From: a virus
DNA length: 47,156 nucleotides
Virus record (IMG/VR): IMGVR_UViG_3300046313_001174
Span: 1-47,156 of that record
Reading direction: 5' to 3' (one strand)
Shown here piece after piece: positions 30,841 to 41,386 of this stretch. The translations under genes and the position numbers were made by a program. Under the pieces are notes generated by a model, which saw nothing but the letters and a program-made list of their open reading frames with translations, did no database searches and had not been told where the DNA came from. Within the stretch, counting starts at the first letter, position 1; every line of letters begins with the position of its first letter.

Positions 30841-33800
30841 ATGGCAGGATCGGAAAGAATAGATGACATTATCGACTTAACCAGTACCCAGCAACAAGTA
30901 ACAAAATTGCTTGAGATGATTGCGTCTGTGGACGAGAAAATCAAACAGGTGGGTAAGATCACTGTCACTTATGCACAAGGCGGCACAAGTAGCTCGGAGA
31001 TTAAAAGACAAACCGACGAGCTAATCAAAGTAAACGCCGACATGGTTAACATGCAAAAAGCATTGTCTGAACAAGCTGCAAAAGCAAGAGCCTCGCAAGA
31101 CATGTTCGGTAGAAGCATAGAGGAGAATGCGCAACAGCTTCTAAGGCTCAAAGCTTCAATGGAATCCTACAAAATGAGTCTTAAGGAGGACGCGGTACTG
31201 CTTAAGCAAGGCGAAATTTCAAGAGAGGAATACAATAAACGCATCGCCGAATCAAATGTTAAGATAGGGGAGCTTAAGTTAAAAAGCAGTGAGTTGACAA
31301 GCGTGTTAAAAACACAGCAAAAACAACAAATGGCCCTCACAGGTAGCATGGACGAGATGAGTCAGCGACTTAATTTGATGAAGAACTCCTACAGGTCCTT
31401 GAATGAAGAGCAGCGCAAAAGTGCATCAGGGATGGCCCTACAAAAAGAGATTCAAGCTTTAGACGCTAGAATAAAAGATGCTAGCGCTTCTCTTGGTGAT
31501 TTTCAAAGAAACGTGGGTAATTACCAGAGCGCCAATCAAGCTTTGGGTTCTGGGCTAAAAGCGACCAATGCTTCTCTTGGCGAACAACAAGGTAGCGTGA
31601 ATAAATACGGGAGTGCGATTAAGGGCTTTGCTAGCAAGGCTTGGGGCGGTCTTCGCCAACTCGCTTATGTGCTACCAGGGCTTGGGATTGCAGGCATTAT
31701 GGGTGTTATTAGTGCAGCAGTAATGGCGGCAATCGAATCACTGGATCTATTCAACTCAAAGCTAAACGATTCTAAAAAACGAGCGGAGGATCTAGTAACC
31801 ATAAACAAAGAAAGCGCGAAATCCTATGCAGAACAGAGTGTCAAGTTAACTATTCTTAAAGAACGCTTTATGGATGCGGGGGCAAGTGCAAAACAAAAGA
31901 AAAACGTTATGGAAGAGCTAAACAAAGAGTTTGGCGATTATGGCGTAAATCTGAAAAACACAAGCGAGACGGAAGACTTCTTAGTTAACAAGACACCCAA
32001 GTTCTTGCTAATGCTGGATACGAAAGCTAAAGCTGCGGCGGCATTTGGGTTAGCGACCGAATACTACAAGAAAGCGCTTGAGGAAATGGCAAAAGCGGAT
32101 AAAGAATATGTGGATAAATGGGATGAAATGGTTATAGGTCAAGGTACCCGAAAAGTCAATCAGGTTATAACTGGACCTTCTGCTTACGGTTTTGTAGGTG
32201 AAGTCCAAAAACAAAAAGCTATACGTGCTCAGGCAGATAAAGAGCGAAAAAAGGCAGAAGCGGAACAAATGAAAGGTTATGATTTCGCGATAAAACAAGC
32301 GGTGGGGTATCAAAAAAAATTGGGTGAAATTCAGCGAAATGAGGGTATGGTTCCAGAAGGCAAAGAAACTAAAACCAAAAACGTACTGGTCTCTAAGCCT
32401 ATTGATTTTAGTGAAGACCAACGAAAGGCAGATGATAACACCCTAAAGGCACAAATCGAGGGCCAAAAAGAGGTTTTAAACACCCGTCTTTATTACTTGA
32501 ATCAAATCGTAGGCGATGAGAAAAAGAGCTATGAAGAACGTGAGTTGGCTTTGATTGAGAGTATTGACCTACAAAAGCAATTGGTTGACCTCCAAAGCCA
32601 AAGTGAGCTTGCAAGCATCAAAAGTAAACTAGAAGAGATAGACAAGCTCAATGAGCAAGGAGGCAAAAAGGCTATACAAGGTCAACTGGATGAGATATCG
32701 AGAATCGAGACTATTGAGGAAAGTAAACGAAAGGCCGAAGAAAAAACGCTATTGAACAAAAAGGATGTTTTGGCTAAAAAGATGAATCTTCTTATCGAGG
32801 AAGAGAGTCTTAGACTACAAGAGCAAAACATTGCCTCCAAAGCCACCAATGAAAAAGGCAAAATCGACAACAAAGGGGGGCTCGATCGGACCAAAATGGC
32901 TGTGGATGATATTGCAAAACAAGCACAAAAGCAGGGCCTAATCGTAGACACACAAGCCATTGACCCTGAACTAAAGAGGTTGCAAGAGCTCCATGAGGAA
33001 TACAAAAAGGGGAAAGTAAGCTTAGATGAGTACAACCGTCAACGCCAAAAATTAAGTGAGGCCAATACGCTTAATGTGTTGAAAGAACACCAAAAAATAC
33101 TTGAACAGCAAAGAAAGACGCTGCAAAAATACGGAGAGGACACAACGCAGATTGAAAAACTGATTGCTGAAAACACAAAACAGCAGACCTTGTTGACCAT
33201 GGAAATGGAGGACAAAGAAATCAGCCACAAACTAGCCAAAAACAAGAAAGCGTATGACGATATTATCCACTATACGCGCGAAGCGGCGGGAATCATTTCT
33301 GAAATCATGGATAACCGGTTTACTGCCGAAAAAAATGCTATCCAAGACGTAGAGAATGCACAGCAACAAAGCTATGAGAAAGATGTGCAAAACATCGAGA
33401 AGAGCAGTGCAAGCGAGCAGGATAAAGCCAATAAACTTAAGATATTAGAAGCTAGCAGACAAGCCCAAAAAGAAGCTAATGCACGTGAACAAAAGAAAAT
33501 CGATATCGAGAAGGCTAAGTTCGATAAGGCGCAAGCCATTTTAAATATCATCCTAAACACTGCTTCTGCTATTGTGGCTCAATTGTCTGTGCCTGGGGCA
33601 GGTATCGCCTTATCATGGGCGGCGGGTGCTATTGGCGCGGCTCAATTAGCCGTTGCAGCAAGCGCCCCACTACCTAAATACGAAAGAGGTCGTAATGGCG
33701 GGCCTGCTGAATGGGCCTTGACCGATGAGAAAGGTCCCGAGCTTTACTTGGAGCCTGATGGGAGTGCTTATCTAGGTAACGACAAACCCACCATGCGTTT

Positions 33801-34050
33801 TCTTCAAGCGGGTACAAAAATCATTCCGGCTGATCAGATTAATAACTATTCGACGCTTCGAATGCTTGCACAATTGAGTGGGCCTATGGCCCCCGACGCT
33901 ACGGGCAAGAAAATTGACGAGCTGAAAGACATAATGGCTTGGCAGACAAACAAATTGGCTAGCGCTTATAGCGAGAGAAAGGCACCGGTAGTAAACATAA
34001 TCAACCAAGGGCAATGGAACGACTACATCAATAGATCCGTAAAAAACTAA
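30841..34050 (+). CDS. Tape measure protein
   Basis: Tail length ruler of 1069 residues. Long coiled coils occur at about 20-260 and about 540-900. Hydrophobic segments near 275-300 (GLGIAGIMGVISAAVMAAI) and near 905-945 (ILNIILNTASAIVAQLSV, ALSWAAGAIGAAQLAVAA) fit the membrane-interacting parts that help DNA entry. From the 0.15 nm per residue rule the tail should be about 150 nm long; this is an inference. It is co-directional with the chaperone-like gene. Confidence 0.93.
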   Translation: MAGSERIDDIIDLTSTQQQVTKLLEMIASVDEKIKQVGKITVTYAQGGTSSSEIKRQTDELIKVNADMVNMQKALSEQAAKARASQDMFGRSIEENAQQLLRLKASMESYKMSLKEDAVLLKQGEISREEYNKRIAESNVKIGELKLKSSELTSVLKTQQKQQMALTGSMDEMSQRLNLMKNSYRSLNEEQRKSASGMALQKEIQALDARIKDASASLGDFQRNVGNYQSANQALGSGLKATNASLGEQQGSVNKYGSAIKGFASKAWGGLRQLAYVLPGLGIAGIMGVISAAVMAAIESLDLFNSKLNDSKKRAEDLVTINKESAKSYAEQSVKLTILKERFMDAGASAKQKKNVMEELNKEFGDYGVNLKNTSETEDFLVNKTPKFLLMLDTKAKAAAAFGLATEYYKKALEEMAKADKEYVDKWDEMVIGQGTRKVNQVITGPSAYGFVGEVQKQKAIRAQADKERKKAEAEQMKGYDFAIKQAVGYQKKLGEIQRNEGMVPEGKETKTKNVLVSKPIDFSEDQRKADDNTLKAQIEGQKEVLNTRLYYLNQIVGDEKKSYEERELALIESIDLQKQLVDLQSQSELASIKSKLEEIDKLNEQGGKKAIQGQLDEISRIETIEESKRKAEEKTLLNKKDVLAKKMNLLIEEESLRLQEQNIASKATNEKGKIDNKGGLDRTKMAVDDIAKQAQKQGLIVDTQAIDPELKRLQELHEEYKKGKVSLDEYNRQRQKLSEANTLNVLKEHQKILEQQRKTLQKYGEDTTQIEKLIAENTKQQTLLTMEMEDKEISHKLAKNKKAYDDIIHYTREAAGIISEIMDNRFTAEKNAIQDVENAQQQSYEKDVQNIEKSSASEQDKANKLKILEASRQAQKEANAREQKKIDIEKAKFDKAQAILNIILNTASAIVAQLSVPGAGIALSWAAGAIGAAQLAVAASAPLPKYERGRNGGPAEWALTDEKGPELYLEPDGSAYLGNDKPTMRFLQAGTKIIPADQINNYSTLRMLAQLSGPMAPDATGKKIDELKDIMAWQTNKLASAYSERKAPVVNIINQGQWNDYINRSVKN

Positions 34051-34053
34051 CAA

Positions 34054-37000
34054 ATGGCATTAACTCGCGAAATCTTCTTATTCTTCATCGTCGATAGCTT
34101 CGGGCAATGTTACTATGTAGACGCGTTGGGTAAAATCCAAACGTGCCAACCGGGAGATCCTAACAGTTGGTTACCCCAAGCCCCGCATGGTTGGTCAGAC
34201 CAACAAATAGGCTACGGGCGGAATACGAAGTACTGGGGATTGAACCGTTCGTATTCTCAATCATTGAGATTCATCAACGAAGGGGCCACAATACTTCGCC
34301 ACTTGCTATATGCTAAACGTGGGAGTGAGGAACAGATTTACCTAGTTGTCAACAAGTATAACGATTTAACCGATACCTACGAAGGCTACTACAAAGGTGA
34401 AATCGACCTGATGAACAACGTCGATGACGTGCCGCTCGATGGTATCACGGTTAACCTGATGGAGGGCGGTTTATTAAAGCTGTTTAAGGCCTACGAGAAC
34501 ACCACATTTGAAATCCCGTGCGACGGGTCTATACCCGAAAACCTTCAAGTCAATATCGAAGGACTAATGTTCCATGCCCTGTTTACCTATAACACCGTAA
34601 CTTCTCAAGTAACATCCAGAGGGACAATCTTACCGATTGTTTTTCTAAACCAACAAGGTAGTGAGGCGGGAGTTATTGGGACTGATCAGGCGCTTGAGGT
34701 ATTCGACCCGACTAACGGTGCCGCATTCAGCTCTTTGTTGAACAACAGCTCTAATTACCTATTCATGAGTAATAAGGAGATACACGATGTAAAAATTTCA
34801 GGCACGTTGAATTTTTATGGGGCTTTAAGTAACGCAAGTTTAGTTGTTTGGACAAGTCTTAGCAATAGATACCCACTGATCAATTCAATCACAGCAAGTA
34901 GAGTGCCTACAGGCGGTATATCTGCTGAAAACAACTATAACGTAGACGTGACCATACCAACGCTTGCGGCAGGGGAGGCGGTATTTGTGATGCTAATCAC
35001 ATCAGATAACTCGGTGAGTATTGGATTGACCACAACGAATCTGTTTGTGACTTTCGATAGTCGATTTACAGATAGTCCTGTTTGGGGGTTAAAGCCCTAC
35101 GATTTACTATCGTTGCTTTTGAAAAAAATATGCTACACAGCCTATACGTATCCGGAGAATAGGATTTACGAATTGCAGAGTAATCTATTGCAGCAACACA
35201 GTAATCTAGTACTCACCTCGGGAAGTGCTTTGCGAAAAGAGCGTTCTGCGGTAATTAAGACGAGTTTGTCTGAATTCTTTCAAGCTTTCGATGCCCAGCT
35301 ATGCGCAAGCATGGGTAACGTTCAAACCCTTTCAGGCGAAACGCTATTTTTTGAGCAGCTAAACTACGTCTTTGATACTAGTCGTGTCTCCATGGAATTA
35401 GGCGAAGTAGCGAAGTTTAAAATCACGCCCGCTACGGATTTGTATTTCGATTTGTTGAAAATTGGGTATGCCGAACAGAAATACGACGAGCGTCAAGGCA
35501 ATAGCGAGTGGAACACAACAGCACAATATAAGGCGCCAGTTAAGAAAGTTAACAAAGAGCTAAATAAAATTAGCCCTTATCGAGCGGATGCGTACGGGGT
35601 TGAATACACACGTACCCTTCTACCAACATCGAACTCGACCAATAATAAGAGTGACAATGATACATTCTTGCTAAACATTGATTTGAGTAAAATCAACACC
35701 GCGCAGGCGTATGTGAACGGTGTTACAGGTAACTATTATGGCAGTGGGTATTTTTTGCCAGACGCTGGGAAAGGGTTAAACCGAGGTAAACGAATGGCCG
35801 TTGAAAACATCACGGGGGAGGGTATTGCCGCACAATTCGATGTCGATACGGTTGATAGCCCAGGTGACGTGATTAGGTACGTAGGAAGCAATACCGAGGC
35901 CTCCTTATCTTTTAAGCTCCAATTTAACTTCAGGGGGGACTTGTCTAAGTATTACTACGATTTAGGTCCTTTATGGTGGCAGGGTAACGTAAGGAGGAGT
36001 TTACCTGCTGGGGTCTACTATGCTTTTTTTAATATCCGGCACAACAACACCGTTCTATATACCCAAGCACTAACGCTTTCAGGGGGTCAAGTGAGTAACT
36101 TTACAATCTCGAAGCACTTTCCGAATTTTGACTTGAAGTTTGCCGACCAATTTCAGTTCGAAATACTATACAGCACAAAAGACCCTAGAAGCCAAAGCAA
36201 CAACGTTAACGAACTAGGTGATGAATCCAATGGGTATCTGTTTGTGTTCAACATCGAAGAGCTTACGTTGGTCATAAGTGATGATAACGCTACACCTGTT
36301 TACGGACTTACCAAGAAAAATTACGACAGTAGCTCTTTGCCAAATGCAAGCCAAGCATATAACATTGAGGAGCTCTCACCGGTTAGACTGCTCTCGAAGC
36401 AAGCGGGTTACATCAAGAGCCTATTGTACAATCAGCTTGATCGCAATCTAGTTTTCCAAGTCGCTGATAAGAATAGCTCACTCTCCACAACGCTGAATGG
36501 TGTAACGGTAATGGATGGCGTGGACGTGCCGTTAGGTACACTACCTGGGGAAATACTCTTTCGCCCGTTCTATTTTGAATTCCAAACCAAGGTGCCTACT
36601 AGCTTCATCGACCTCGTTAAGAGTTCGGCCAATGGACACATCAAATTCAGCTACTGCGGTAACGACTTCTACGGATTTCCAGTCGACATCAAAGTTAAAC
36701 CCGCACTCGAAGATGCCCAGGAGTGGAAACTGCTTTGTAGTCCCATTGTGGATTTAAAGAACCTCATCGAAATAGAATATACCGGATTAGATAACATAGA
36801 CATTATGAAATACAACCTTGCCGCAACACATCTTTCACCCGTGAAATTCGTACAACTCGGGTTCATGCCGAAAGAGAGATATAATTTCTTGCACATCGAC
36901 CAGGACTGGTTTATCAACCAAGTGGGTTTTTGGCCATTTAAAGAGAACTATTTCCAAAAATGGCAAAAAAACGATGTGCTAGAACTGCAATGTATTACCA

Positions 37001-37785
37001 ATAGCCTCGCTCCAGTAACAGCAAGCTTGATTGACAGCTCAGGTACTGTAATTGATACGTTCATCTACGAGCTGATAAACGATAACGCGGTTAAATCCCC
37101 CTTGCAGTTGTGGCAAGCCAGCTATCCGCTGTCATCGCTTGAAGAGGGTATCTACTACTTAAAGTTAACAGCCGGCACGGGGAATACTACCTCGGTAATG
37201 ATCAGTGAGGGGCTGCACGTTAAAGAACGGTGGCCAATGACCTTGTTGTTTGAATACAGCAGTACTCGAAATCGACAAGCGACCGTGTTCACAAGCGGCT
37301 ATGCACCGTCGTTTAGGGTAGAGGCATGGCTAGATGAGTATATGCCAAACGCTAAATATGCTATCTACGAGGACCAACCGGCCAACCTTGAGATGCTGAA
37401 CGCTATCCCTTACATGAACTGCACATTGAATGTTGGTGATAATGGCGGAGTGCCTGCATGGGTGATTCGTTTAGTCGACAGAATCTTACTACTCAATAGA
37501 GTGTTGATTGACGGTGTCGGATACACTCGTGAACAAGACGCTAAGTGGGATAAAATCGACGTCCCCTTGTGGCCTAAAAAATACTACAAAATACAGCTTC
37601 GAGAAAGTGAGAATAGTGATTTCGTTGCTGTGTACGCTGACGGCTCAAATACTTCAGATGGATCGGGCGGATCAAACGGTTCTGGAGGCGATACATTGAC
37701 AGTTGTCTACAACATCAACACGGATGCTTTCGGTGATGGAGCAGACAACACCGAGACTATACAAGTGACAAAACTAATCAAATAA
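34054..37785 (+). CDS. Large baseplate/tail tip protein
   Basis: The 1243-residue protein follows the tape measure by 3 bp, the position of distal tail and tail-tip proteins in siphoviruses. It is beta-rich, with many Tyr and Asn, and ends with a Gly/Ser-rich linker (GSGGSNGSGG) and a short C-terminal strand region. I can name no domain with confidence. A role in the baseplate hub with receptor contact is likely. Confidence 0.72.
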   Translation: MALTREIFLFFIVDSFGQCYYVDALGKIQTCQPGDPNSWLPQAPHGWSDQQIGYGRNTKYWGLNRSYSQSLRFINEGATILRHLLYAKRGSEEQIYLVVNKYNDLTDTYEGYYKGEIDLMNNVDDVPLDGITVNLMEGGLLKLFKAYENTTFEIPCDGSIPENLQVNIEGLMFHALFTYNTVTSQVTSRGTILPIVFLNQQGSEAGVIGTDQALEVFDPTNGAAFSSLLNNSSNYLFMSNKEIHDVKISGTLNFYGALSNASLVVWTSLSNRYPLINSITASRVPTGGISAENNYNVDVTIPTLAAGEAVFVMLITSDNSVSIGLTTTNLFVTFDSRFTDSPVWGLKPYDLLSLLLKKICYTAYTYPENRIYELQSNLLQQHSNLVLTSGSALRKERSAVIKTSLSEFFQAFDAQLCASMGNVQTLSGETLFFEQLNYVFDTSRVSMELGEVAKFKITPATDLYFDLLKIGYAEQKYDERQGNSEWNTTAQYKAPVKKVNKELNKISPYRADAYGVEYTRTLLPTSNSTNNKSDNDTFLLNIDLSKINTAQAYVNGVTGNYYGSGYFLPDAGKGLNRGKRMAVENITGEGIAAQFDVDTVDSPGDVIRYVGSNTEASLSFKLQFNFRGDLSKYYYDLGPLWWQGNVRRSLPAGVYYAFFNIRHNNTVLYTQALTLSGGQVSNFTISKHFPNFDLKFADQFQFEILYSTKDPRSQSNNVNELGDESNGYLFVFNIEELTLVISDDNATPVYGLTKKNYDSSSLPNASQAYNIEELSPVRLLSKQAGYIKSLLYNQLDRNLVFQVADKNSSLSTTLNGVTVMDGVDVPLGTLPGEILFRPFYFEFQTKVPTSFIDLVKSSANGHIKFSYCGNDFYGFPVDIKVKPALEDAQEWKLLCSPIVDLKNLIEIEYTGLDNIDIMKYNLAATHLSPVKFVQLGFMPKERYNFLHIDQDWFINQVGFWPFKENYFQKWQKNDVLELQCITNSLAPVTASLIDSSGTVIDTFIYELINDNAVKSPLQLWQASYPLSSLEEGIYYLKLTAGTGNTTSVMISEGLHVKERWPMTLLFEYSSTRNRQATVFTSGYAPSFRVEAWLDEYMPNAKYAIYEDQPANLEMLNAIPYMNCTLNVGDNGGVPAWVIRLVDRILLLNRVLIDGVGYTREQDAKWDKIDVPLWPKKYYKIQLRESENSDFVAVYADGSNTSDGSGGSNGSGGDTLTVVYNINTDAFGDGADNTETIQVTKLIK

Positions 37786-37792
37786 TAAACGC

Positions 37793-39241
37793 ATGAATAT
37801 CAACCTATCAATAAGCGCCGCACCAGGTATCACAAGCAATAAGCTAGTCGTAGCTATCTACGACAGCACAGCTCCAGCTACTGTGGCGGCATCAAGAGTC
37901 TTGAATGCCCCGCACACAGCACCGGTGAATGTGAGCTTTACAAGTCTACGCTCAGGCGTCTACTTGGTCAAAGTATATGAGAGTGTGGACGGCACGCCTA
38001 GCGGAGTGTTAAGGCACAGTTTTGTCTACAATACTACTTTTGGCGGGGCCAAGGTCAGAGAAGACGAGGTGTTGATTGTTGGGCAAACCGAAGGATTAGT
38101 TGCAGGAACAACAACATACGACAATCTGAATTTTACGGATTGGGATTACACAGTGGAGCGTCGGGGAGTAGGTAGTCTGATAGACTTTGCCAAATCAAGT
38201 TCAAATGCAGATTACATTACCAAGAGCACGGGCGGATTCACCCTCATTAAGCCGGATGATGTGTTTGGCGAGGAGGAGATCTTCATTGTTAGGTTCCTTC
38301 CCCAAATCATTAAGGCTGAAAACCAGACAAACCAAACCTCGGGCGTTTTGTGGGGCGGGGCGAAAGATGTCACAACCAATACAGATCTCCAAGCCGCTGA
38401 CATGGGCAAGTATTGCCTATTGCAAGGCGATGCGGCTGTGCTAAACGTAACCTTACCAAGCGGTAATAGCGTTGTGGACGGCACGATGATTGCCTTCTTA
38501 AGCGAGGGAGGTAGTCACGTAGTTGCCAACATCATACCAAAGGGGACGGATCAAATCAAGTGGCTAGGCGATACTTGGGCAGCCAACGACCCATTCTCTA
38601 TCCATCAAGGAGAAGAGGTTTGGATGATGTATCACGGCAACTCCTGGAGAGTGATTCAGGCGGACGGCGGATGGCGACAAGTTGGTGAATTTGTCTACTC
38701 ATACAACCGAAATCAAATAAACTCAATCCCAGCAAACGGCGCGATTTACAATCGAGCGTATTACCCGAGATTGTGGCGTTACGTTAAGAAGTATTTAGAT
38801 CCAACGTTGCTTGTAGATGCTTCAATATGGGAATTTGCTGATTGGCGGGTTAATTTCCATCCAAATGTGTGTAAATACTCTAACGGCAATGGTACGACCA
38901 CTTTCCAAACGCCTTTGTTGATTAAAAGTGTCGATCAAAATGGTAACATCAGAAGCGGCGGGTATCTGAGGGCTGTTAGCGGCGATACGAGTGAGGAGAA
39001 AGCAGGAGTTCAAAAAAAGGATGCGGTAGGTAATTTTCAACTGCGCACCTATTTGCCTACGGGGGATAGTTATTTGAGCCACCCTTACCCCCCTACAGCT
39101 TTTGGCAAAGGGTTAAAGATCAACTACCCATACAATTTAGAGATAGATGTCCTGGTAACCGGACTGGATCCGACGACTAAAACGGCCAACGGGGAGACTA
39201 GACCTTTCTCGTCGAACGCATATTTGTCGATAAAATTTTAA
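37793..39241 (+). CDS. Tail protein with collar-like C-terminal domain
   Basis: The 482-residue protein has an N-terminal beta domain (about 1-90) that resembles the Ig-like anchors of baseplate proteins. The C-terminal part (about 290-480: PANGAIYNRAYYPRLWRYVK ... TTTFQTP ... GGYLRA) follows the pattern of phage tail-collar domains of short-fibre proteins. Such domains trimerise and bind receptors. It follows the large baseplate gene by 7 bp. Confidence 0.75.
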   Translation: MNINLSISAAPGITSNKLVVAIYDSTAPATVAASRVLNAPHTAPVNVSFTSLRSGVYLVKVYESVDGTPSGVLRHSFVYNTTFGGAKVREDEVLIVGQTEGLVAGTTTYDNLNFTDWDYTVERRGVGSLIDFAKSSSNADYITKSTGGFTLIKPDDVFGEEEIFIVRFLPQIIKAENQTNQTSGVLWGGAKDVTTNTDLQAADMGKYCLLQGDAAVLNVTLPSGNSVVDGTMIAFLSEGGSHVVANIIPKGTDQIKWLGDTWAANDPFSIHQGEEVWMMYHGNSWRVIQADGGWRQVGEFVYSYNRNQINSIPANGAIYNRAYYPRLWRYVKKYLDPTLLVDASIWEFADWRVNFHPNVCKYSNGNGTTTFQTPLLIKSVDQNGNIRSGGYLRAVSGDTSEEKAGVQKKDAVGNFQLRTYLPTGDSYLSHPYPPTAFGKGLKINYPYNLEIDVLVTGLDPTTKTANGETRPFSSNAYLSIKF

Positions 39242-39250
39242 GGTAAAATG

Positions 39251-39280
39251 TTTATAGAATAAATAATTAGTTTAAATTTG
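39251..39280 (+). promoter_or_regulatory. Possible promoter before the signal-peptide fibre gene
   Basis: TAAATTTG at 39273-39280 matches the Bacteroidota -7 element exactly. The -33 candidate TTTA at 39251-39254, 18 nt away, has one mismatch. A transcript would begin about 10 nt before the ATG at 39297. This would let the fibre gene be expressed apart from the late operon. Confidence 0.45.
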
Positions 39281-39290
39281 AAACAAAAAG

Positions 39291-40685
39291 ATGTGTATGA
39301 AAAAGAGTGCTAATCTATTACTGGCGATTCTGTTGATGTTTTTCAGCTCTATGGGCCTGAAAGCGCAGATTTACTCCTTTCCAAACCCGGGCACTTACGG
39401 GCTTAAATTCAACAGAGGGTTGTTTGCAAAAACACTCCATGTCCCTACAATCGGCTCAACGCCAAGTAACGCTGGAGCGCTCAACAGCAATGTTTCCAAC
39501 CTATCTGCGATTGTCTATGACAGTACCGGACACAAACTGTATGTGTGGGACCCTTCCCTAAAGCTTTGGAAATCTCCAACCGGTGAGCCCCTTATTGCTT
39601 TAGGCACTGTGGACCAGTATTGGAGAGGGGATAAGACTTGGCAAACGTTGGATAAAACGGCGGTTGGCTTGTCGAACGTTGATAATACTGCAGATGCGGA
39701 TAAGCCTGTATCTTCTGCGACCCTAACAGCGCTGGCGCTAAGAGAAAGTGTATCCAACAAATCTACCGACATCGCAACAGACGCAGCATCGAATGTTAAA
39801 TACCCCACGGTCAAGGCGGTTAAAACGTATGTAGACGCTGTTGCGACTACGGGAGGTGGCACAGGTACTTCGGTAACAATAGGGACTGCAAATGGGCTAT
39901 CGCTTACAGGCCAGTCACTGTCTTTAAGTTTGGCTAGTAGTGCAGCAAGTGGTGCTTTGTCTGCCGCTGATTGGTCCACCTTTAACGGTAAGCAATCACA
40001 ACTGAGTGGCACGGGCTTCATCAAAGCGTCCGGGTCAACCATTATGTACGATAATACCGCCTACTACCCCTCATACAATCCAAACGGCTATATATCGGGG
40101 ATCAATAGTTCTATGATTATATCAGCGTTAGGCTATACACCTTACAACCCCTCTAACATATCTTTCGGAATGGTGACATCTGCTCTCGGATACACCCCAT
40201 ACAACGCTTCCAACCCCAACGGTTATATCTCTGGGATTAACAGCTCGATGGTCACGTCGGCTTTAGGTTATACGCCATACAACGCCGCCAACTCTGCCGG
40301 TTACATCACGGCAACCAGTCTAAGCGGTTATGTGCCTTACTCGGGTGCAACGGCTGATTTGAATTTAGGCTCAAGATCAGTGACGGCAGGTGCTTTTTAC
40401 GAATATTCAGACGTGCGATTAAAACGCGTGTTGTGGCGCTATTGTTCGAGCGATATCTCGACAATCACATTTAAGTGGAAGGATAAACGCGATTTGAAAA
40501 CCCATTGGGGTTATTCAGCCCAACAGGTTAAGCGCGTTTTACCCCATGCCGTGTCAAGAGATAGTCTTGGGTATCTAGTTGTTGATTATAGTCAAGTACA
40601 CACTTACAAGATTAAAGAGCTTGAAGCTAGAGTGGCTAAACTTGAGTATAAGCTTAAGCGAGTTTTGAAACAATTAAATAGATAA
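39291..40685 (+). CDS. Tail fibre with signal peptide and S74-type chaperone
   Basis: The 464-residue protein starts with a Sec signal peptide (MKKSANLLLAILLMFFSSMGLKA, cleavage before QIYS); the ATG at 39297 is a better start than 39291. The shaft contains fibre repeats of the type VGLSNVDNTADADKP and three GYTPYN repeats near 280-350. The C-terminal about 95 residues form a Peptidase_S74-like intramolecular chaperone: SDVRLKRVLW with S373, WGYSAQQVKRVLPHAV, then a coiled coil. S74 domains fold fibre trimers and cut themselves off. An exported fibre is unusual for a cytoplasmically assembled phage. Confidence 0.85.
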   Translation: MCMKKSANLLLAILLMFFSSMGLKAQIYSFPNPGTYGLKFNRGLFAKTLHVPTIGSTPSNAGALNSNVSNLSAIVYDSTGHKLYVWDPSLKLWKSPTGEPLIALGTVDQYWRGDKTWQTLDKTAVGLSNVDNTADADKPVSSATLTALALRESVSNKSTDIATDAASNVKYPTVKAVKTYVDAVATTGGGTGTSVTIGTANGLSLTGQSLSLSLASSAASGALSAADWSTFNGKQSQLSGTGFIKASGSTIMYDNTAYYPSYNPNGYISGINSSMIISALGYTPYNPSNISFGMVTSALGYTPYNASNPNGYISGINSSMVTSALGYTPYNAANSAGYITATSLSGYVPYSGATADLNLGSRSVTAGAFYEYSDVRLKRVLWRYCSSDISTITFKWKDKRDLKTHWGYSAQQVKRVLPHAVSRDSLGYLVVDYSQVHTYKIKELEARVAKLEYKLKRVLKQLNR

Positions 40686-40687
40686 AT

Positions 40688-41122
40688 ATGTCTTGGGCAG
40701 CATTATCGGGAAATCAAGTCGTAACGTGGGCGAATCTTCAAGATGCGGTAGATAATAACGTTTTCATTAAGATCGGCGCTATTCCACCCGCGGGGGTGTC
40801 TGCAAACAGAGCGGTCACTAAGCTTGGCGCGCTTACAACAGTCGACATACAGAGCGGCCCACTTTCAGGCAAATCAGACAATCAACTAGTTGTCAAAAAC
40901 AATCTAGTTGCGAACGTTAATACGTACTACAGGCTAACAGCATGCGGCGGTGGTGCGGATGCGTGGACAAGCATTAATCCGAGTTTGGGATACGGGCAAA
41001 GGTACGTTTTACCTTCATCAACTCCCATATACTATTACTACAGCGGGGTGAGCCAAAACACGCTACCTGCTGGATACAATGGCTCGATACAGCTCGTTGC
41101 TGGGGCCACTTATTGCCCGTAA
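40688..41122 (+). CDS. Fibre-associated beta protein, unknown
   Basis: The 144-residue protein has WAALSGNQVVTWANLQDAV at about 3-21, a phrase found in small proteins next to Bacteroidota phage fibres, and a C-terminal Tyr-rich region (YYYYSG). It follows the fibre gene by 2 bp. It is probably a short fibre or fibre tip, with no signal peptide of its own. Family not named. Confidence 0.6.
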   Translation: MSWAALSGNQVVTWANLQDAVDNNVFIKIGAIPPAGVSANRAVTKLGALTTVDIQSGPLSGKSDNQLVVKNNLVANVNTYYRLTACGGGADAWTSINPSLGYGQRYVLPSSTPIYYYYSGVSQNTLPAGYNGSIQLVAGATYCP

Positions 41123-41140
41123 TTTAACCAACATCTTAAA

Positions 41141-41386
41141 ATGGAAAAGCAGTCACAGCCACAACAAAAAATAGTCGGGTATTCCGAATTTATAGGGTTA
41201 ATCATAGCCTTCACCAGCGCAGCATTAATCTTTTGGAAAACGACGGATGTGCGCTTATCTGCATTGGAATTGCGTATGGCGATGAAGGAGAAATCGGAAG
41301 ACACAATAAACGCTAAACTTGATAAACTCCAGGAAGGGGTTAACGATTTAAAAATAACGATTCAAAATAAACAGGACAAGAAATGA
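41141..41386 (+). CDS. Single-span membrane protein with coiled coil, holin-like
   Basis: The 81-residue protein has one transmembrane span at about 16-34 (FIGLIIAFTSAALIFWKTT) and a charged coiled coil after it (about 40-78). The layout resembles XhlA- or spanin-type phage lysis proteins, but it lies among the fibre genes. Its stop overlaps the next start by 4 nt. Its role is unsure. Confidence 0.6.
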   Translation: MEKQSQPQQKIVGYSEFIGLIIAFTSAALIFWKTTDVRLSALELRMAMKEKSEDTINAKLDKLQEGVNDLKITIQNKQDKK

